Virus record (IMG/VR): IMGVR_UViG_3300021957_004744
Location: 1-45,902 of that record
Length of the DNA: 45,902 nucleotides
Strand: one strand, 5' to 3'
Origin: a virus
Shown here piece by piece: positions 7,918-16,061 of this stretch. Below the pieces are notes generated by a model, which worked only from the letters and a program-made list of their open reading frames with translations, had not been told where the DNA came from and ran no database searches. Both the position numbers and the translations under genes were made by a program. Positions within the stretch are counted from its first letter, which is position 1, and each line of letters starts with the position of its first letter.

Positions 7918-8460
7918 ATGAATAGAGGGAGTGTAATAATTTTAACAATTTTTACGCTTTTTTTTGCGTCCACAGCATATGGGCAAACTAATACCGTTAC
8001 TTCTACCACTAGTGGTACAGTAACTGTAGATAAAACACCACCTACAGCTTCTGCCCCAAGTGTTGTAGTTAATAATTCGGACGTTTGTAAAAGCGCGTAC
8101 AGTGCAGGAGTTCAAACACAAATATTAGGTATTGCTTCTGGAGTAACGGTTACGGATAAAAATTGTGAAAGATTAAAATTAGCAAGGTCTTTGTATGGGA
8201 TGGGCATGAAAGTAGCCGCAGTTTCTACACTATGTCAAGATGTAAGAATATTTGATGCTATGGTTATGGCAGGAACACCCTGTCCTTATAAAGGCAAAAT
8301 AGGTAGTGACGCTTTATCAGCTTGGAAAGAAAATATAAAAGATGTACCGGAAGGATCTAAATACGTTAAAGTAGAAAAGACTAAGGATACTGAAACAGAA
8401 GAAGAGGAGGACCACTCGGGTAATACGAATGACCCTTTTTTAATGGAGAGTACGGAGTAG
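7918..8460 (+). CDS. Exported protein, unknown function (conserved cysteines)
   Basis: A 180-residue protein starting at the ATG after AAAGGAGAAAGAAC; the longer frame from 7882 runs through an RNA hairpin and is not used. Signal peptide about 23 residues (ILTIFTLFFASTAYG). Mature chain: Thr/Ser-rich start, DKTPPTASAPSVVVNNSD, then a compact part with four cysteines (DVCKS, KNCER, TLCQD, TPCPY) and an acidic tail (DTETEEEEDH). I have the impression that similar exported proteins occur in T4-like marine phages. A periplasmic or virion role is possible; not known. Confidence 0.7.
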   Translation: MNRGSVIILTIFTLFFASTAYGQTNTVTSTTSGTVTVDKTPPTASAPSVVVNNSDVCKSAYSAGVQTQILGIASGVTVTDKNCERLKLARSLYGMGMKVAAVSTLCQDVRIFDAMVMAGTPCPYKGKIGSDALSAWKENIKDVPEGSKYVKVEKTKDTETEEEEDHSGNTNDPFLMESTE

Positions 8461-10161
8461 ATGAGAGCGAAATCGAAGATAATACCATTCCTCTTACCGT
8501 ACTCGGGGTTGGGGCGCTCGCAGTTGGCTGCTACTTTACTGGTGGTCTCTTGTGTCTTGGTATACCCTTCTTATTCTAACGCTCAAGATGTAGGACCTAA
8601 CGGCGGCACTATAATATCTGAAGAAACTGAAATAGAAAATCTCGGTAACGGATTAGAGAAACACACTACAACTACCGTTGAGCAAACAGAAACAGAAAAC
8701 GGCACAGTAACTACTCCTCAGATGTTAAAAAATCGAGGTTTTGAGTCTTCTACAAATACTACCACTGTTCCTGATTGGACTACCAGCGGTTCAGTAAAGG
8801 TGTGTGATACGTGCGGACCTTTTGGAGGCAATGCTTTACAGACTGGTCCCGAAACCGCAGGAGGTACTGCCAGTCAAACAATTGATCTCTTTGACAAAAT
8901 GAATCAACAAGAAATCAATAAAGGTTTCACAATGAACTACGGTGCGCACGTGTTCTCTCATCAATCAAATGCAACGGTTCCAGCGTGTGATTCTACCCCC
9001 GCGAACGGTCCTGATTGTAGAGACACTTTTAGCATAACACTTGACATTAAAGATTCAAGTGGTACACTACTTCATAAGTTTGAGCATAAATTTGAAGAAA
9101 TTACTTTTACTGGGTGGGATACAACTAATTTTTTCTTTGAATCATCAATTCCTAAAAATGAATATACTAGTGCTCTCGCAACTCTTGAATTATTTGGCAT
9201 AGATTCTGGATTTCCTTCAGGCACTTTTGGGCCAGCTTTTGATAATGTTACTCTTACCGCAACTCATACTGATATTATCATCCAACAGATTACTACAATC
9301 ACAGAAGAATTAATTCAGACGGCTATTAATACTACTACTGAAGACACTATTACTCCAATAACCGAGGTTGAAGTAATAGAAACAGAACTAGAGCCTGAGA
9401 CAGAACAATCTTTTGAAATTACAATAAGTGATGGGCTGGGAGATACAATAGAAAGTTTTGAAATTAGTATAGATGCTAATATGGAAGTTACTATTGAACC
9501 TATTAGCACGGACACAGGAGCAGATGCTGCTCCTGAAATAGAAACAACTGTGGCAGAAGTTGAAAGTCAAATTGAAGCAGAAATTCAAACTGCAGAAGCA
9601 CAACCAGAGCCTGAAGCAGCTCCTGAATCTACTGAAACAGAATCTAGCACAGAGTCTAATACAGAACCTACTGAATCTGAGCCTGAGTCTACAGAATCGA
9701 CTAATAATGAAACAGAAACGGAAACAACACAAGAAACTACGGAGGAAAGTAAAGATGATGGGAATGGTGGTGATAAGAATAATGGAGACGGAGAACAGGA
9801 ACCAAAAAAGGACACTAAGCCCTCTAAACCTAAATCTTCTAAGTCAGATAAAAAACCCACTAAATCTAAAACAACAAAAGAAAAATCTAAAGAAGAAAAA
9901 AAGAAAGAAATTGCCACTAAAGTAGTTACAAAAATAATTGAAAAGTTGGGAACCGATGCCGCTTCTCAGGCCACACAATTAGCGTTAATGAACGCTATTG
10001 GAGCAAACATTGCTGCACAAACACCAAAACTTCAAGATGCTTCTAAGTGGTATTCCTCAAAAACTATTTATACAACAGAACTAAAAGACCCTACTGCAGT
10101 ATTGTTTACACAAGCGCAAGGAGCATTACATAATCAACTGATGGACAGTCAGTATAAATAA
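8461..10161 (+). CDS. Large exported modular protein, low-complexity linker
   Basis: 566 residues, directly abutting the previous stop codon. An N-terminal hydrophobic segment (LAATLLVVSCVLVYPSYSNA) looks like a signal peptide. Residues about 100-275 form a beta-rich domain beginning LKNRGFESSTNTTTVPDWT, which resembles carbohydrate-binding jelly-roll starts, with four cysteines. Then come about 150 residues dominated by Glu, Thr, Pro and Ser, about 60 residues of Lys/Ser, and an Ala-rich C-terminal helix region. The composition suggests a stalked or fibrous exported protein; function unknown. Several long frames on both strands here are artefacts of this composition. Confidence 0.72.
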   Translation: MRAKSKIIPFLLPYSGLGRSQLAATLLVVSCVLVYPSYSNAQDVGPNGGTIISEETEIENLGNGLEKHTTTTVEQTETENGTVTTPQMLKNRGFESSTNTTTVPDWTTSGSVKVCDTCGPFGGNALQTGPETAGGTASQTIDLFDKMNQQEINKGFTMNYGAHVFSHQSNATVPACDSTPANGPDCRDTFSITLDIKDSSGTLLHKFEHKFEEITFTGWDTTNFFFESSIPKNEYTSALATLELFGIDSGFPSGTFGPAFDNVTLTATHTDIIIQQITTITEELIQTAINTTTEDTITPITEVEVIETELEPETEQSFEITISDGLGDTIESFEISIDANMEVTIEPISTDTGADAAPEIETTVAEVESQIEAEIQTAEAQPEPEAAPESTETESSTESNTEPTESEPESTESTNNETETETTQETTEESKDDGNGGDKNNGDGEQEPKKDTKPSKPKSSKSDKKPTKSKTTKEKSKEEKKKEIATKVVTKIIEKLGTDAASQATQLALMNAIGANIAAQTPKLQDASKWYSSKTIYTTELKDPTAVLFTQAQGALHNQLMDSQYK

Positions 10162-10173
10162 AGGAGAAACATA

Positions 10174-10680
10174 ATGGCCGAAGTAGAAATTGCCGGAGCA
10201 AAAATTAAAGGAGGTAAGATACTATTAATACTTCCAATTTTAGGTACGTTAGGAGGAGGCTTGTGGGGAGGCTTTGAGTTTTATAAAGATTACATGAATA
10301 TGAGGGAAAAGATTGAGGAGTATAGTGCTCCTGATTTATCTGGATTTGATAAGAAATTAGCTGTGCTAGAGGAAGAGATGTCGTCTTTAAAGAAAGAGAC
10401 GGAGATATTTGAAAAACTAGAAGCTAACATACAATTAATGGCCGAATCTGCTCGTGACGAAGCAAGAGAAATCAAACGTGATTTAAAACGTGAAATGGAT
10501 CATATTGAAAAGACTACTGACAATACTGAAGGAAGAGTAAAAGAGGATAGTCGAGAGTTTGGACAAACAATTCGTGCTTTAGAAAAAGATACAGATAAGC
10601 GACTAAAACAAATGGAAAAAGACTTAGACCTTAAAATTAAAAAGGCGTTAAGTAACCCGCTTAGTGCACTAAACAAATGA
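10174..10680 (+). CDS. Membrane-anchored coiled-coil protein
   Basis: 168 residues. One transmembrane helix at about residues 16-35 (ILLILPILGTLGGGLWGG), then heptad-rich, highly charged coiled coil to the C-terminus (KLAVLEEEMSSLKKE, ALEKDTDKRLKQMEKDL). No lipobox. Good ribosome site AAAGGAGAAAC. Location after the spanins and among exported proteins suggests an envelope or tail-associated role; not assignable. Confidence 0.72.
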   Translation: MAEVEIAGAKIKGGKILLILPILGTLGGGLWGGFEFYKDYMNMREKIEEYSAPDLSGFDKKLAVLEEEMSSLKKETEIFEKLEANIQLMAESARDEAREIKRDLKREMDHIEKTTDNTEGRVKEDSREFGQTIRALEKDTDKRLKQMEKDLDLKIKKALSNPLSALNK

Positions 10681-10701
10681 TCTTGAAGAAAGGAAAATAA
10701 A

Positions 10702-10968
10702 ATGTGGTTTTGGTTATTATCATCTATTGCAGGGAGTATTATAGGTTCTGCCACCGAATCTTGGTTTAGAGATACTAAATTAGGTATTTGGTTTTACACT
10801 AAAATGGATCAACTATACACTTGGGCAAGTAAAAGATATGGAATAAAAATACTTACAGATGAGGAAGAACGAATGAAAAAATTTCCTCAACTAAGTAAAA
10901 AATTAAATGATCTTGAAGAAAGGATTAAAAAATTAGAAAAAAGAATAAAAGATTTGGAGGAAAAATAA
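10702..10968 (+). CDS. Small membrane protein with C-terminal coiled coil
   Basis: 88 residues. Hydrophobic start (WFWLLSSIAGSIIGSA), a Trp-rich middle (LGIWFYTKMDQLYTWASKR) and a regular C-terminal coiled coil (LSKKLNDLEERIKKLEKR). The same design as the preceding gene in shorter form. Its 5' flank GATCTTGAAGAAAGGA recurs inside its own coding 3' end (about 10910), probably by shared codons for LEER. Confidence 0.65.
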   Translation: MWFWLLSSIAGSIIGSATESWFRDTKLGIWFYTKMDQLYTWASKRYGIKILTDEEERMKKFPQLSKKLNDLEERIKKLEKRIKDLEEK

Positions 10969-10969
10969 T

Positions 10970-11728
10970 ATGCCTATTCAATTTCCCTCAGAAGGTCGAG
11001 AAGGAAGAACCGAAGCTTTTTGGTTACAGGTAGCAAGAGATCATGTAAAAGGACATGATAGAGTTCATAAATTTGGGGCAGTTCCTAGTATGAGTATTAA
11101 TACTACTGGAACTATTTGGGATGTAAATGACACACTTTACCCTTGGACAGCACTAGATACTCCCGCAGTTGTGAATGTAGAGCGTAACAATGCTAGTGAT
11201 AACGGACTGACCATAACAGTACAAGGGTTAGATGAAAACTACAAAGTTGCTGAAGATACAATAGAAATTACAGGTGCGGACCAAGTTGGCACACAACTAT
11301 TCCGCAGAGTAAATAGAGCATTTGTTACAGACGGTGCTAGTACAAATGTAGGCAATATAGATATTGAAGCAGGAGCTGCAGGGGGAGCTACTGTTGCTCG
11401 TATAACTGCGGGCCTAGGACAAACACTAATGGCAGTTTATACTGTTCCTGCAAACTACACAGCTTATATATTAAAAGGAACTATGAGTGCTCAATCAGGG
11501 GCGGATGCTACGGGAAATATGTTTGTTAGATTTTTTGGCCAAGACACTTTTAGAATTGCTCACTCTTTTGAGGTTGTAGGGAATGGAGGTGCATATGTAT
11601 ATGAATTTGCAATTGCAAATCCTGTCACAGAAAAAAGCGATATTGATATAAGAGCTTCCGTAAGATCTAACAATGGTAGGTATACAGCAGCTTGGGATAT
11701 GGTTTTAATTAAAAACGAAGCATCTTAA
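10970..11728 (+). CDS. Probable virion structural protein
   Basis: 252 residues, no signal peptide, beta-rich. Begins MPIQFPSEGREGRTEAFWLQVARDHVKGHDRVHKFG split over two helices, then strands rich in Thr/Asn/Gly (NGLTITVQGLDENYK, DTIEITGADQVGTQLF, GNMFVRFFGQDTFRIAH). The look is that of marine-phage decoration or structural proteins. No enzymatic motif seen. Placed in one operon with the coiled-coil proteins (two-base gap). Confidence 0.55.
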   Translation: MPIQFPSEGREGRTEAFWLQVARDHVKGHDRVHKFGAVPSMSINTTGTIWDVNDTLYPWTALDTPAVVNVERNNASDNGLTITVQGLDENYKVAEDTIEITGADQVGTQLFRRVNRAFVTDGASTNVGNIDIEAGAAGGATVARITAGLGQTLMAVYTVPANYTAYILKGTMSAQSGADATGNMFVRFFGQDTFRIAHSFEVVGNGGAYVYEFAIANPVTEKSDIDIRASVRSNNGRYTAAWDMVLIKNEAS

Positions 11729-11742
11729 TAAGGAGAATTAAT

Positions 11743-12162
11743 ATGAAAAAATTATTATTAGCATCTTTACTAGTTTTAGCATCTACATCAGCTTATGCTT
11801 TTGAAATTGAGCAAAGAGAATTTAGAGGTAACGTTTGTTATGATGGAGATACCTGCTACATTGAAGTACCTGAATTTCCTGAAAATTTAAGAAAGATGAG
11901 TATTAGAATTTTGGGAATTGATACTCCAGAGATAAGAGGTAAATGCGCAGAAGAAAAAGAATTAGCTCTTAAGGCAAGAATTTTCGCAAACAAAGCTTTT
12001 AGAAGTGCGAATAAAATTGAATTTAAAAACTTGCAGTGGGGAAAATATGGTGGTAGACTATTATCAGATGTTTATTTAGATGATAAACTTTATTATAAAA
12101 TGATAATTGATGAAGGTTTAGCAAGACCCTATGATGGAAAAACTAAAAAAGGTTGGTGCTAA
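11743..12162 (+). CDS. Exported thermonuclease-like protein (SNase family)
   Basis: 139 residues with a clean signal peptide (KKLLLASLLVLASTSAYA). SNase/OB-fold marks: VCYDGDTCYIEV with the metal-binding Asp, IRILGIDTPEIRGKC, LLSDVYLD and MIIDEGLARPYDG. The normal active-site Arg-Glu-Arg region is partly visible (DTPEIRG; GGRLLSDV). It would cut DNA or RNA in the periplasm, perhaps for entry, exclusion of rivals or nucleotide scavenging (inference). Cysteines in the mature chain fit an oxidising compartment. Confidence 0.85.
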   Translation: MKKLLLASLLVLASTSAYAFEIEQREFRGNVCYDGDTCYIEVPEFPENLRKMSIRILGIDTPEIRGKCAEEKELALKARIFANKAFRSANKIEFKNLQWGKYGGRLLSDVYLDDKLYYKMIIDEGLARPYDGKTKKGWC

Positions 12163-12196
12163 AAGTAATTAAGAGGGGCATGAAAAGGAGATTTTT

Positions 12197-12559
12197 ATGG
12201 CTGAAGAAGAAAAGCCAGAAGAGGCTAAAAAAATTACAGTAGATACTGCCCCACATTTAGAGGGGGCAGACGCTAACGGTGATGGGCATATTTCTCAAAA
12301 AGAGTTGGAAATGCACCTAGAATATAAGAAGAAAGAATTAGAGGATCAAGACGCAATGAGAGACGCGCAACGTAATATGGCATGGTTTGCCCTGGCGGGA
12401 ATGTTATTATATCCGTCTTTAGTAGTTTTAGCGTATCTTGTTGGATTAGATCAGGCTGGCAAAGTACTAGGGGATATGGCAGCTACTTATTTTGTTTCAG
12501 TAGCGGCAATCGTTGCTGCTTTTTATGGTAAGGAAGCTCTTATCAAAAAATCCAAATAA
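12197..12559 (+). CDS. EF-hand protein with two transmembrane segments
   Basis: 120 residues. An EF-hand loop DANGDGHISQKE (about residues 25-36) has Asp/Asn/Asp and Glu at the calcium positions. After a charged helix come two transmembrane helices (FALAGMLLYPSLVVLAYLVG and MAATYFVSVAAIVAAFYG). Short, two helices, Lys-rich end, close to a lysis block: a holin is possible, but the EF-hand is unusual for one. Role unknown. Confidence 0.72.
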   Translation: MAEEEKPEEAKKITVDTAPHLEGADANGDGHISQKELEMHLEYKKKELEDQDAMRDAQRNMAWFALAGMLLYPSLVVLAYLVGLDQAGKVLGDMAATYFVSVAAIVAAFYGKEALIKKSK

Positions 12560-12573
12560 GGAGGTTAATTCAT

Positions 12574-12738
12574 ATGGTAGATTGGATTAAAAATCGAGTT
12601 ATGGAAAGGACTTCTTGGGATGGGGGCGCACTTATTGCGGTCGGTCTTATAGTTCTATTCTTAGGTCCTTTTGCGAAATGGGCAGCTTATGCTGCTATTT
12701 TATGGGGTATTTGGACCATTTGGAAAAAAGAAGACTAA
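12574..12738 (+). CDS. Small membrane protein
   Basis: 54 residues preceded by AAGGAGG. Starts MVDWIKNRVMERTSWDGG, then one long or two short hydrophobic helices (ALIAVGLIVLFLG, WAAYAAILWGIWTIW) and KKED. Single-pass membrane peptides like this occur in the lysis regions of marine phages; it could be a holin or pinholin partner of the preceding gene. Directly followed by a strong terminator, so it ends the exported-protein operon. Confidence 0.65.
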   Translation: MVDWIKNRVMERTSWDGGALIAVGLIVLFLGPFAKWAAYAAILWGIWTIWKKED

Positions 12739-12742
12739 ATTA

Positions 12743-12771
12743 CTAGGGGCGCTTGTCGCCCCTAGTTTTTT
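12743..12771 (+). terminator. Strong rho-independent terminator
   Basis: CTAGGGGCG (12743-12751), loop CTTGT, CGCCCCTAG (12757-12765), then six T. Nine perfect GC-rich pairs. It closes the block from the lysozyme gene to the small membrane protein. Confidence 0.9.
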
Positions 12772-12787
12772 AAGGAGAATTACAAAA

Positions 12788-13528
12788 GTGTATATTAATG
12801 ACATTTCTTTAAGAAAAGCAGAGTGGTTTGCAACATTATCCGCGTTAGCATATAAAAACGAAAAAACTCATAAACAATTTTTTGAATCAGAGGGAATTGG
12901 TACTTTTAAAAGTTTAGATAAAGATGGAACTCAAGCTATTATGTATTATAACGGCGGGGAAATAGGTATTGTATTTAGAGGTACTGAACCTACTGAGTTT
13001 AAAGATATTCTAGCCGATATGGATATCAGAAAAAAGAAAGCAAAAAAAGATGATGGGTTTGTTCACTCAGGTTTTCAAGAATCTCTTGACGATTTGTGGG
13101 AAGATATTGTATCATTTATAAATAATTACGATAATTATACTAGGTTATATTTTGCAGGGCATTCTTTAGGTGCTGCTTTAGCAGTATTAGCAGCAGCTAG
13201 GATTAATAAATGCACTGTGTATACTTTTGGCTGCCCAAGAGTAGGCGGTAGAAAGTTTGTAAAACAAAACAAAAACATATTACATTGGAGATTTGTTAAT
13301 AATAATGATATTGTTACTAGAATTCCTACTTTTATAAGGTGGAAACACCACGGATATAGAGTTTATATAGATAGAAGAGGCAAGGTAAGTTCTGCAGTTG
13401 GTTTATATTTGTTTGTGGATTTAATATTAGGACATCTATCGTCTTGGGCAAAATTAAAACCTTTTGATAGTTTTTCTGATCATAGTATTTTAAAATATGT
13501 AAAACATATTAAAGCATCTACTACATAA
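12788..13528 (+). CDS. Lipase class 3 family protein (alpha/beta hydrolase)
   Basis: 246 residues from the GTG at 12788, placed 7 bases after TAAGGAGAAT; the longer frame from 12671 runs back through the terminator and is rejected. Serine-hydrolase signature LYFAGHSLGAALAVLAAARI (nucleophile Ser about residue 127), then YTFGCPRVGG, a class-3 lipase hallmark, NNDIVTRIPT supplying the Asp, and a late His (HHGY or DHSIL). Predicted to hydrolyse acylglycerols or phospholipids; no signal peptide, so cytoplasmic until lysis. Possible role in membrane disruption (inference). Confidence 0.85.
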   Translation: MYINDISLRKAEWFATLSALAYKNEKTHKQFFESEGIGTFKSLDKDGTQAIMYYNGGEIGIVFRGTEPTEFKDILADMDIRKKKAKKDDGFVHSGFQESLDDLWEDIVSFINNYDNYTRLYFAGHSLGAALAVLAAARINKCTVYTFGCPRVGGRKFVKQNKNILHWRFVNNNDIVTRIPTFIRWKHHGYRVYIDRRGKVSSAVGLYLFVDLILGHLSSWAKLKPFDSFSDHSILKYVKHIKASTT

Positions 13529-13533
13529 AAGTT

Positions 13534-13562
13534 CTTGCACGTTGCTATTTTTTTCCGTATAA
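13534..13562 (+). promoter_or_regulatory. TTGC-type promoter for the 13594 operon
   Basis: TTGCAC (13534-13539), 17 bases, TATAAT (13557-13562). Lies directly after the lipase stop codon; the transcript would start near 13569 with an ATG 25 bases later and a good ribosome site (AGAAAGGA). Confidence 0.75.
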
Positions 13563-13593
13563 TACATTATAACTTAAACAGAAAGGAAAAATT

Positions 13594-13986
13594 ATGGCAC
13601 GAAAAAAAGGAGGCAAAAGTAAAGGTAATGTCTCAAAAGGGCAACGACGTAACGTAAGTCGCTGGACGCGTAACGCTATGCGTCGAGAGCATAAAGAAAA
13701 TCCGTCGGTAGCTTCTCTGATGCAGGCTAGAACTCATCGGTCTAGGGTTATTAGTAGTCCTCAAAATGCTAAAGAACGGGAACTAAAAGAAAAGTATCTA
13801 CGTGAACGAGGTGTTGAGATACGATGTGACGATTTGCTTAAACAATTTGAAAGTGTCGGTCTCACCCGTGCAGGGGCAATTCACGCAATTAAAACTGACC
13901 GAGTTTCAGAATTGTCTGAAAAGTGGCGCGGTAAAAAATCTGCAAAAGTTAATAACAATAAACAGAAAGAAAAAGCACATGGCTAA
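13594..13986 (+). CDS. Basic protein, unknown function
   Basis: 130 residues, about one third Lys+Arg at both ends (ARKKGGKSKGNVSKGQRR at the start, RGKKSAKVNNNKQKEKAHG at the end). The middle has a short helical unit (LTRAGAIHAIKTDRVSEL). Composition suggests nucleic-acid binding; no family recognised. First gene of an operon with its own promoter. Codon use is more GC-rich than its neighbours. Confidence 0.65.
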   Translation: MARKKGGKSKGNVSKGQRRNVSRWTRNAMRREHKENPSVASLMQARTHRSRVISSPQNAKERELKEKYLRERGVEIRCDDLLKQFESVGLTRAGAIHAIKTDRVSELSEKWRGKKSAKVNNNKQKEKAHG

Positions 13987-14185
13987 GAAGGATAAATTAG
14001 ATATTCCTAAAGCAGTAATGCGAGAAGAGATTGCAAAAGCTACTAAAGAATATTTGGATAACGGTGGAAAAATTACTCGTTATGAGAAGTGGGGAAAAGT
14101 TACTATCCTAAAACAAACTTTAGATGGTGAGTTAAAGGAGACTGATTGGTTCGATACGGTGGAGGCATATAAAAACTCGCTATGA
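13979..14185 (+). CDS. Small protein, unknown function
   Basis: 68 residues from the ATG at 13979, which overlaps the previous gene by 8 bases; the same frame continues upstream only as shadow. Begins MAKKDKLDIPKAVMREE, contains a predicted beta pair (KWGKVTILKQTLDGELKETDWF). Not recognised. Ends overlapping the next ATG by 4 bases. Confidence 0.6.
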   Translation: MAKKDKLDIPKAVMREEIAKATKEYLDNGGKITRYEKWGKVTILKQTLDGELKETDWFDTVEAYKNSL

Positions 14186-14748
14186 TTTTAGATGCTTCTA
14201 CTAAACAAGCTTGGAATCTTTTTGTATCACAACATGCCCGAGAAATGGAAGAATTTATCCAGACTTGGGATCACAAAGGTTGCGCCCAATTTAAATTAGA
14301 AAAAATTCGTTGCGATTGGAACCCCTCTAGACAGGCGTCTAGAGGAGGTCTTTATACGTCTAAAGGAATCAAAACTCCTGGTATTAGTATTGCTATGGCT
14401 AGATATATTCCTAGATATGGTGATCCGGTAAGACATTATGAATATAAATCTTTTGACGCAGATAAATTTATTGGAGGTTTTTATACCGATAACATGGAAC
14501 ACCCTTTATTAGCGGTAATTGCTCATGAAGTAGCTCATGCTATTCAGTTTTGGTTGTGGTGGTATAATAGTACAGCTTACGGAAAACCACATGGTAAAGA
14601 GTTTAAAAAACATTACGCTAAACTTCGTGCTGTGTTTATTAATCCACTTCTTCCTGATCAAGATGTTATGGGGAAAGAGTATCGTAAACATAAAAATATA
14701 GTTGTGAACGAAGCTTTTTTTAGTCACGTAAAAGTAGGGATGCACTAA
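14182..14748 (+). CDS. SprT-like zinc metalloprotease
   Basis: 188 residues with AVIAHEVAHAIQFW (HExxH, about residue 115) and a third zinc ligand in KPHGKEFKKHYAKLR, the SprT arrangement. The usual C-terminal zinc ribbon is missing. Relatives (SprT, Spartan) act on DNA-bound proteins, but phage forms are uncharacterised. A second, shorter SprT-like gene is at 25526. Overlaps the previous gene by 4 bases. Confidence 0.82.
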   Translation: MILDASTKQAWNLFVSQHAREMEEFIQTWDHKGCAQFKLEKIRCDWNPSRQASRGGLYTSKGIKTPGISIAMARYIPRYGDPVRHYEYKSFDADKFIGGFYTDNMEHPLLAVIAHEVAHAIQFWLWWYNSTAYGKPHGKEFKKHYAKLRAVFINPLLPDQDVMGKEYRKHKNIVVNEAFFSHVKVGMH

Positions 14749-14901
14749 ATGAGTGGTTGGTATGAACGATATATTGAGTTAGAAAGAGAAAATGCTTTGT
14801 TAAGAAACTCTGTTTCAGATTTGCAAGATCAAGTACAAAAGAGTTATATTAGAATTGCAGAATTGAGAAAGGAATTAGATGAAAAAAATAGTAATAGTTA
14901 G
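14749..14901 (+). CDS. Small coiled-coil protein
   Basis: 50 residues, MSGWYERYIELERENALLRN followed by heptads to the end (SDLQDQVQKSY, IAELRKELDEK). Overlaps the next gene by 23 bases; the ATG of that gene lies in this gene's last codons. Probably a short helical scaffold or adaptor; no family. Confidence 0.55.
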   Translation: MSGWYERYIELERENALLRNSVSDLQDQVQKSYIRIAELRKELDEKNSNS

Positions 14902-15652
14902 TGGAGGATTTGACCCACTACACTCTGGACATTTAGATTATTTTAAATACGCTAAAAAGTTAGGAGACAAACTAGTCGTAGGCATTAATTCTGATCAGTG
15001 GTTAACAGAAAAAAAGGGTAAAAACTTTTTACCCTTTGAGGAACGACTAGCTCTAGTAGAATCTATTAAAGAGGTAGATGAGGTCCTAGCTTTTAACGAT
15101 GAAGACATGTCTGCTATTAACTTAATTAAAATAGTTTCTTGTAAATATAAGAATGATATGATTATTTTTGCTAACGGAGGGGATAGAAGTTATGGTAATG
15201 TTCCAGAGCTTTCCTATTACGATGATGACAAACGTATAAAATTTGTGTTCGGAGTTGGTGGAGAAAATAAAAGAAATTCAAGTTCTGAGATACTAAAAGC
15301 TTGGGACGCTAGAAAAACTATTAGACCTTGGGGAACATATAAGACTCTTAATTCTGGAAGTTCTTTTAAAGTTAAAGAATTACTAGTAGGTCCTGAATCT
15401 ATGTTAAGTATGCAAAGGCATAATCATAGATCCGAACATTGGGTTGTTGTAGAAGGAAAAATATTTGTAAATACAATTAGAGGACCCTCTAGTGATTTTG
15501 AAAGAGATAGGGTTTTAGTGTCTGGACAAAGTTTTTATGTTAAAAAAGGTGACTGGCATCAGATTGAGAACCCAACGAAAACACCTGCTAAAATTATTGA
15601 AACTTGGATTGGTGATTATTTAGATGAGGATGACATAATTAGACATGATTAA
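14879..15652 (+). CDS. Nucleotidyltransferase-cupin fusion protein
   Basis: 257 residues in two domains. Residues 1-135 are a cytidylyltransferase-type fold: VIVSGGFDPLHSGHLDYF has the HxGH motif, and NSSSEILK is a late ISSS-like motif, as in glycerol-3-phosphate cytidylyltransferase and the ADP-heptose synthase half of HldE. Residues about 140-250 are a type-II mannose-6-phosphate-isomerase cupin (RPWGTYKTL, VKELLVGPESMLSMQRHNHR, SEHWVVVEGKIFV, KGDWHQIENP), as in the tail of ManC. I know no standard enzyme with this pairing. A sugar-nucleotide activating role is inferred. Confidence 0.8.
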   Translation: MKKIVIVSGGFDPLHSGHLDYFKYAKKLGDKLVVGINSDQWLTEKKGKNFLPFEERLALVESIKEVDEVLAFNDEDMSAINLIKIVSCKYKNDMIIFANGGDRSYGNVPELSYYDDDKRIKFVFGVGGENKRNSSSEILKAWDARKTIRPWGTYKTLNSGSSFKVKELLVGPESMLSMQRHNHRSEHWVVVEGKIFVNTIRGPSSDFERDRVLVSGQSFYVKKGDWHQIENPTKTPAKIIETWIGDYLDEDDIIRHD

Positions 15653-16061
15653 ACACGAACCACTATTTGATACTGACAAGGTTTGCGAACTCTATTCTAA
15701 GAAGGATGGTGTTCCCATTACATATGTGTGTACCAGTGCGCTAGGACACGAAACACAGGCAATGGATATCTTTTACAGAGAGACTCTACACCCTGAGTTT
15801 GGTAATCGTTATTTTGGGCTGTATCATAATTATTTCTCAGGCGGTATTGTTATTGCTAATGCTGACAAGATTGAACAAGCAGAGTTTGGTCTTGTAGAAG
15901 ATGATGATGGTAATCTACAGTACAGCGCTCATCGCCACGATTATAAACGGTTTGAGAACGGCAATATGATCGACGGCGGTCGTGCTTATATTAAGTCAAG
16001 TATGTGTAAAGTTAAACTTTACACTGTACGTAACGGTGAAATGGTGAAAGAAAATGACTGA
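15645..16061 (+). CDS. Hypothetical protein
   Basis: 138 residues, 8-base overlap with the fusion gene. Contains ITYVCTSALGHETQAMDIFY, RYFGLYHNYFSGGIVIANAD and CKVKLYTVRNGEMV. Mixed alpha/beta, no signal peptide, no catalytic motif I can name. GC content and codon choice are higher than in the glycan genes, similar to the next four small genes. Confidence 0.65.
   Translation: MIKHEPLFDTDKVCELYSKKDGVPITYVCTSALGHETQAMDIFYRETLHPEFGNRYFGLYHNYFSGGIVIANADKIEQAEFGLVEDDDGNLQYSAHRHDYKRFENGNMIDGGRAYIKSSMCKVKLYTVRNGEMVKEND

Noticed and set aside
9315-9925. Several long frames on both strands
   Set aside because: They arise from the Glu/Thr/Pro/Lys-rich repeats of the 8461 gene and are low-complexity translations.
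12671-12787. N-terminal extension of the lipase gene
   Set aside because: It would translate the small membrane gene out of frame and a terminator. The GTG at 12788 has a good ribosome site.
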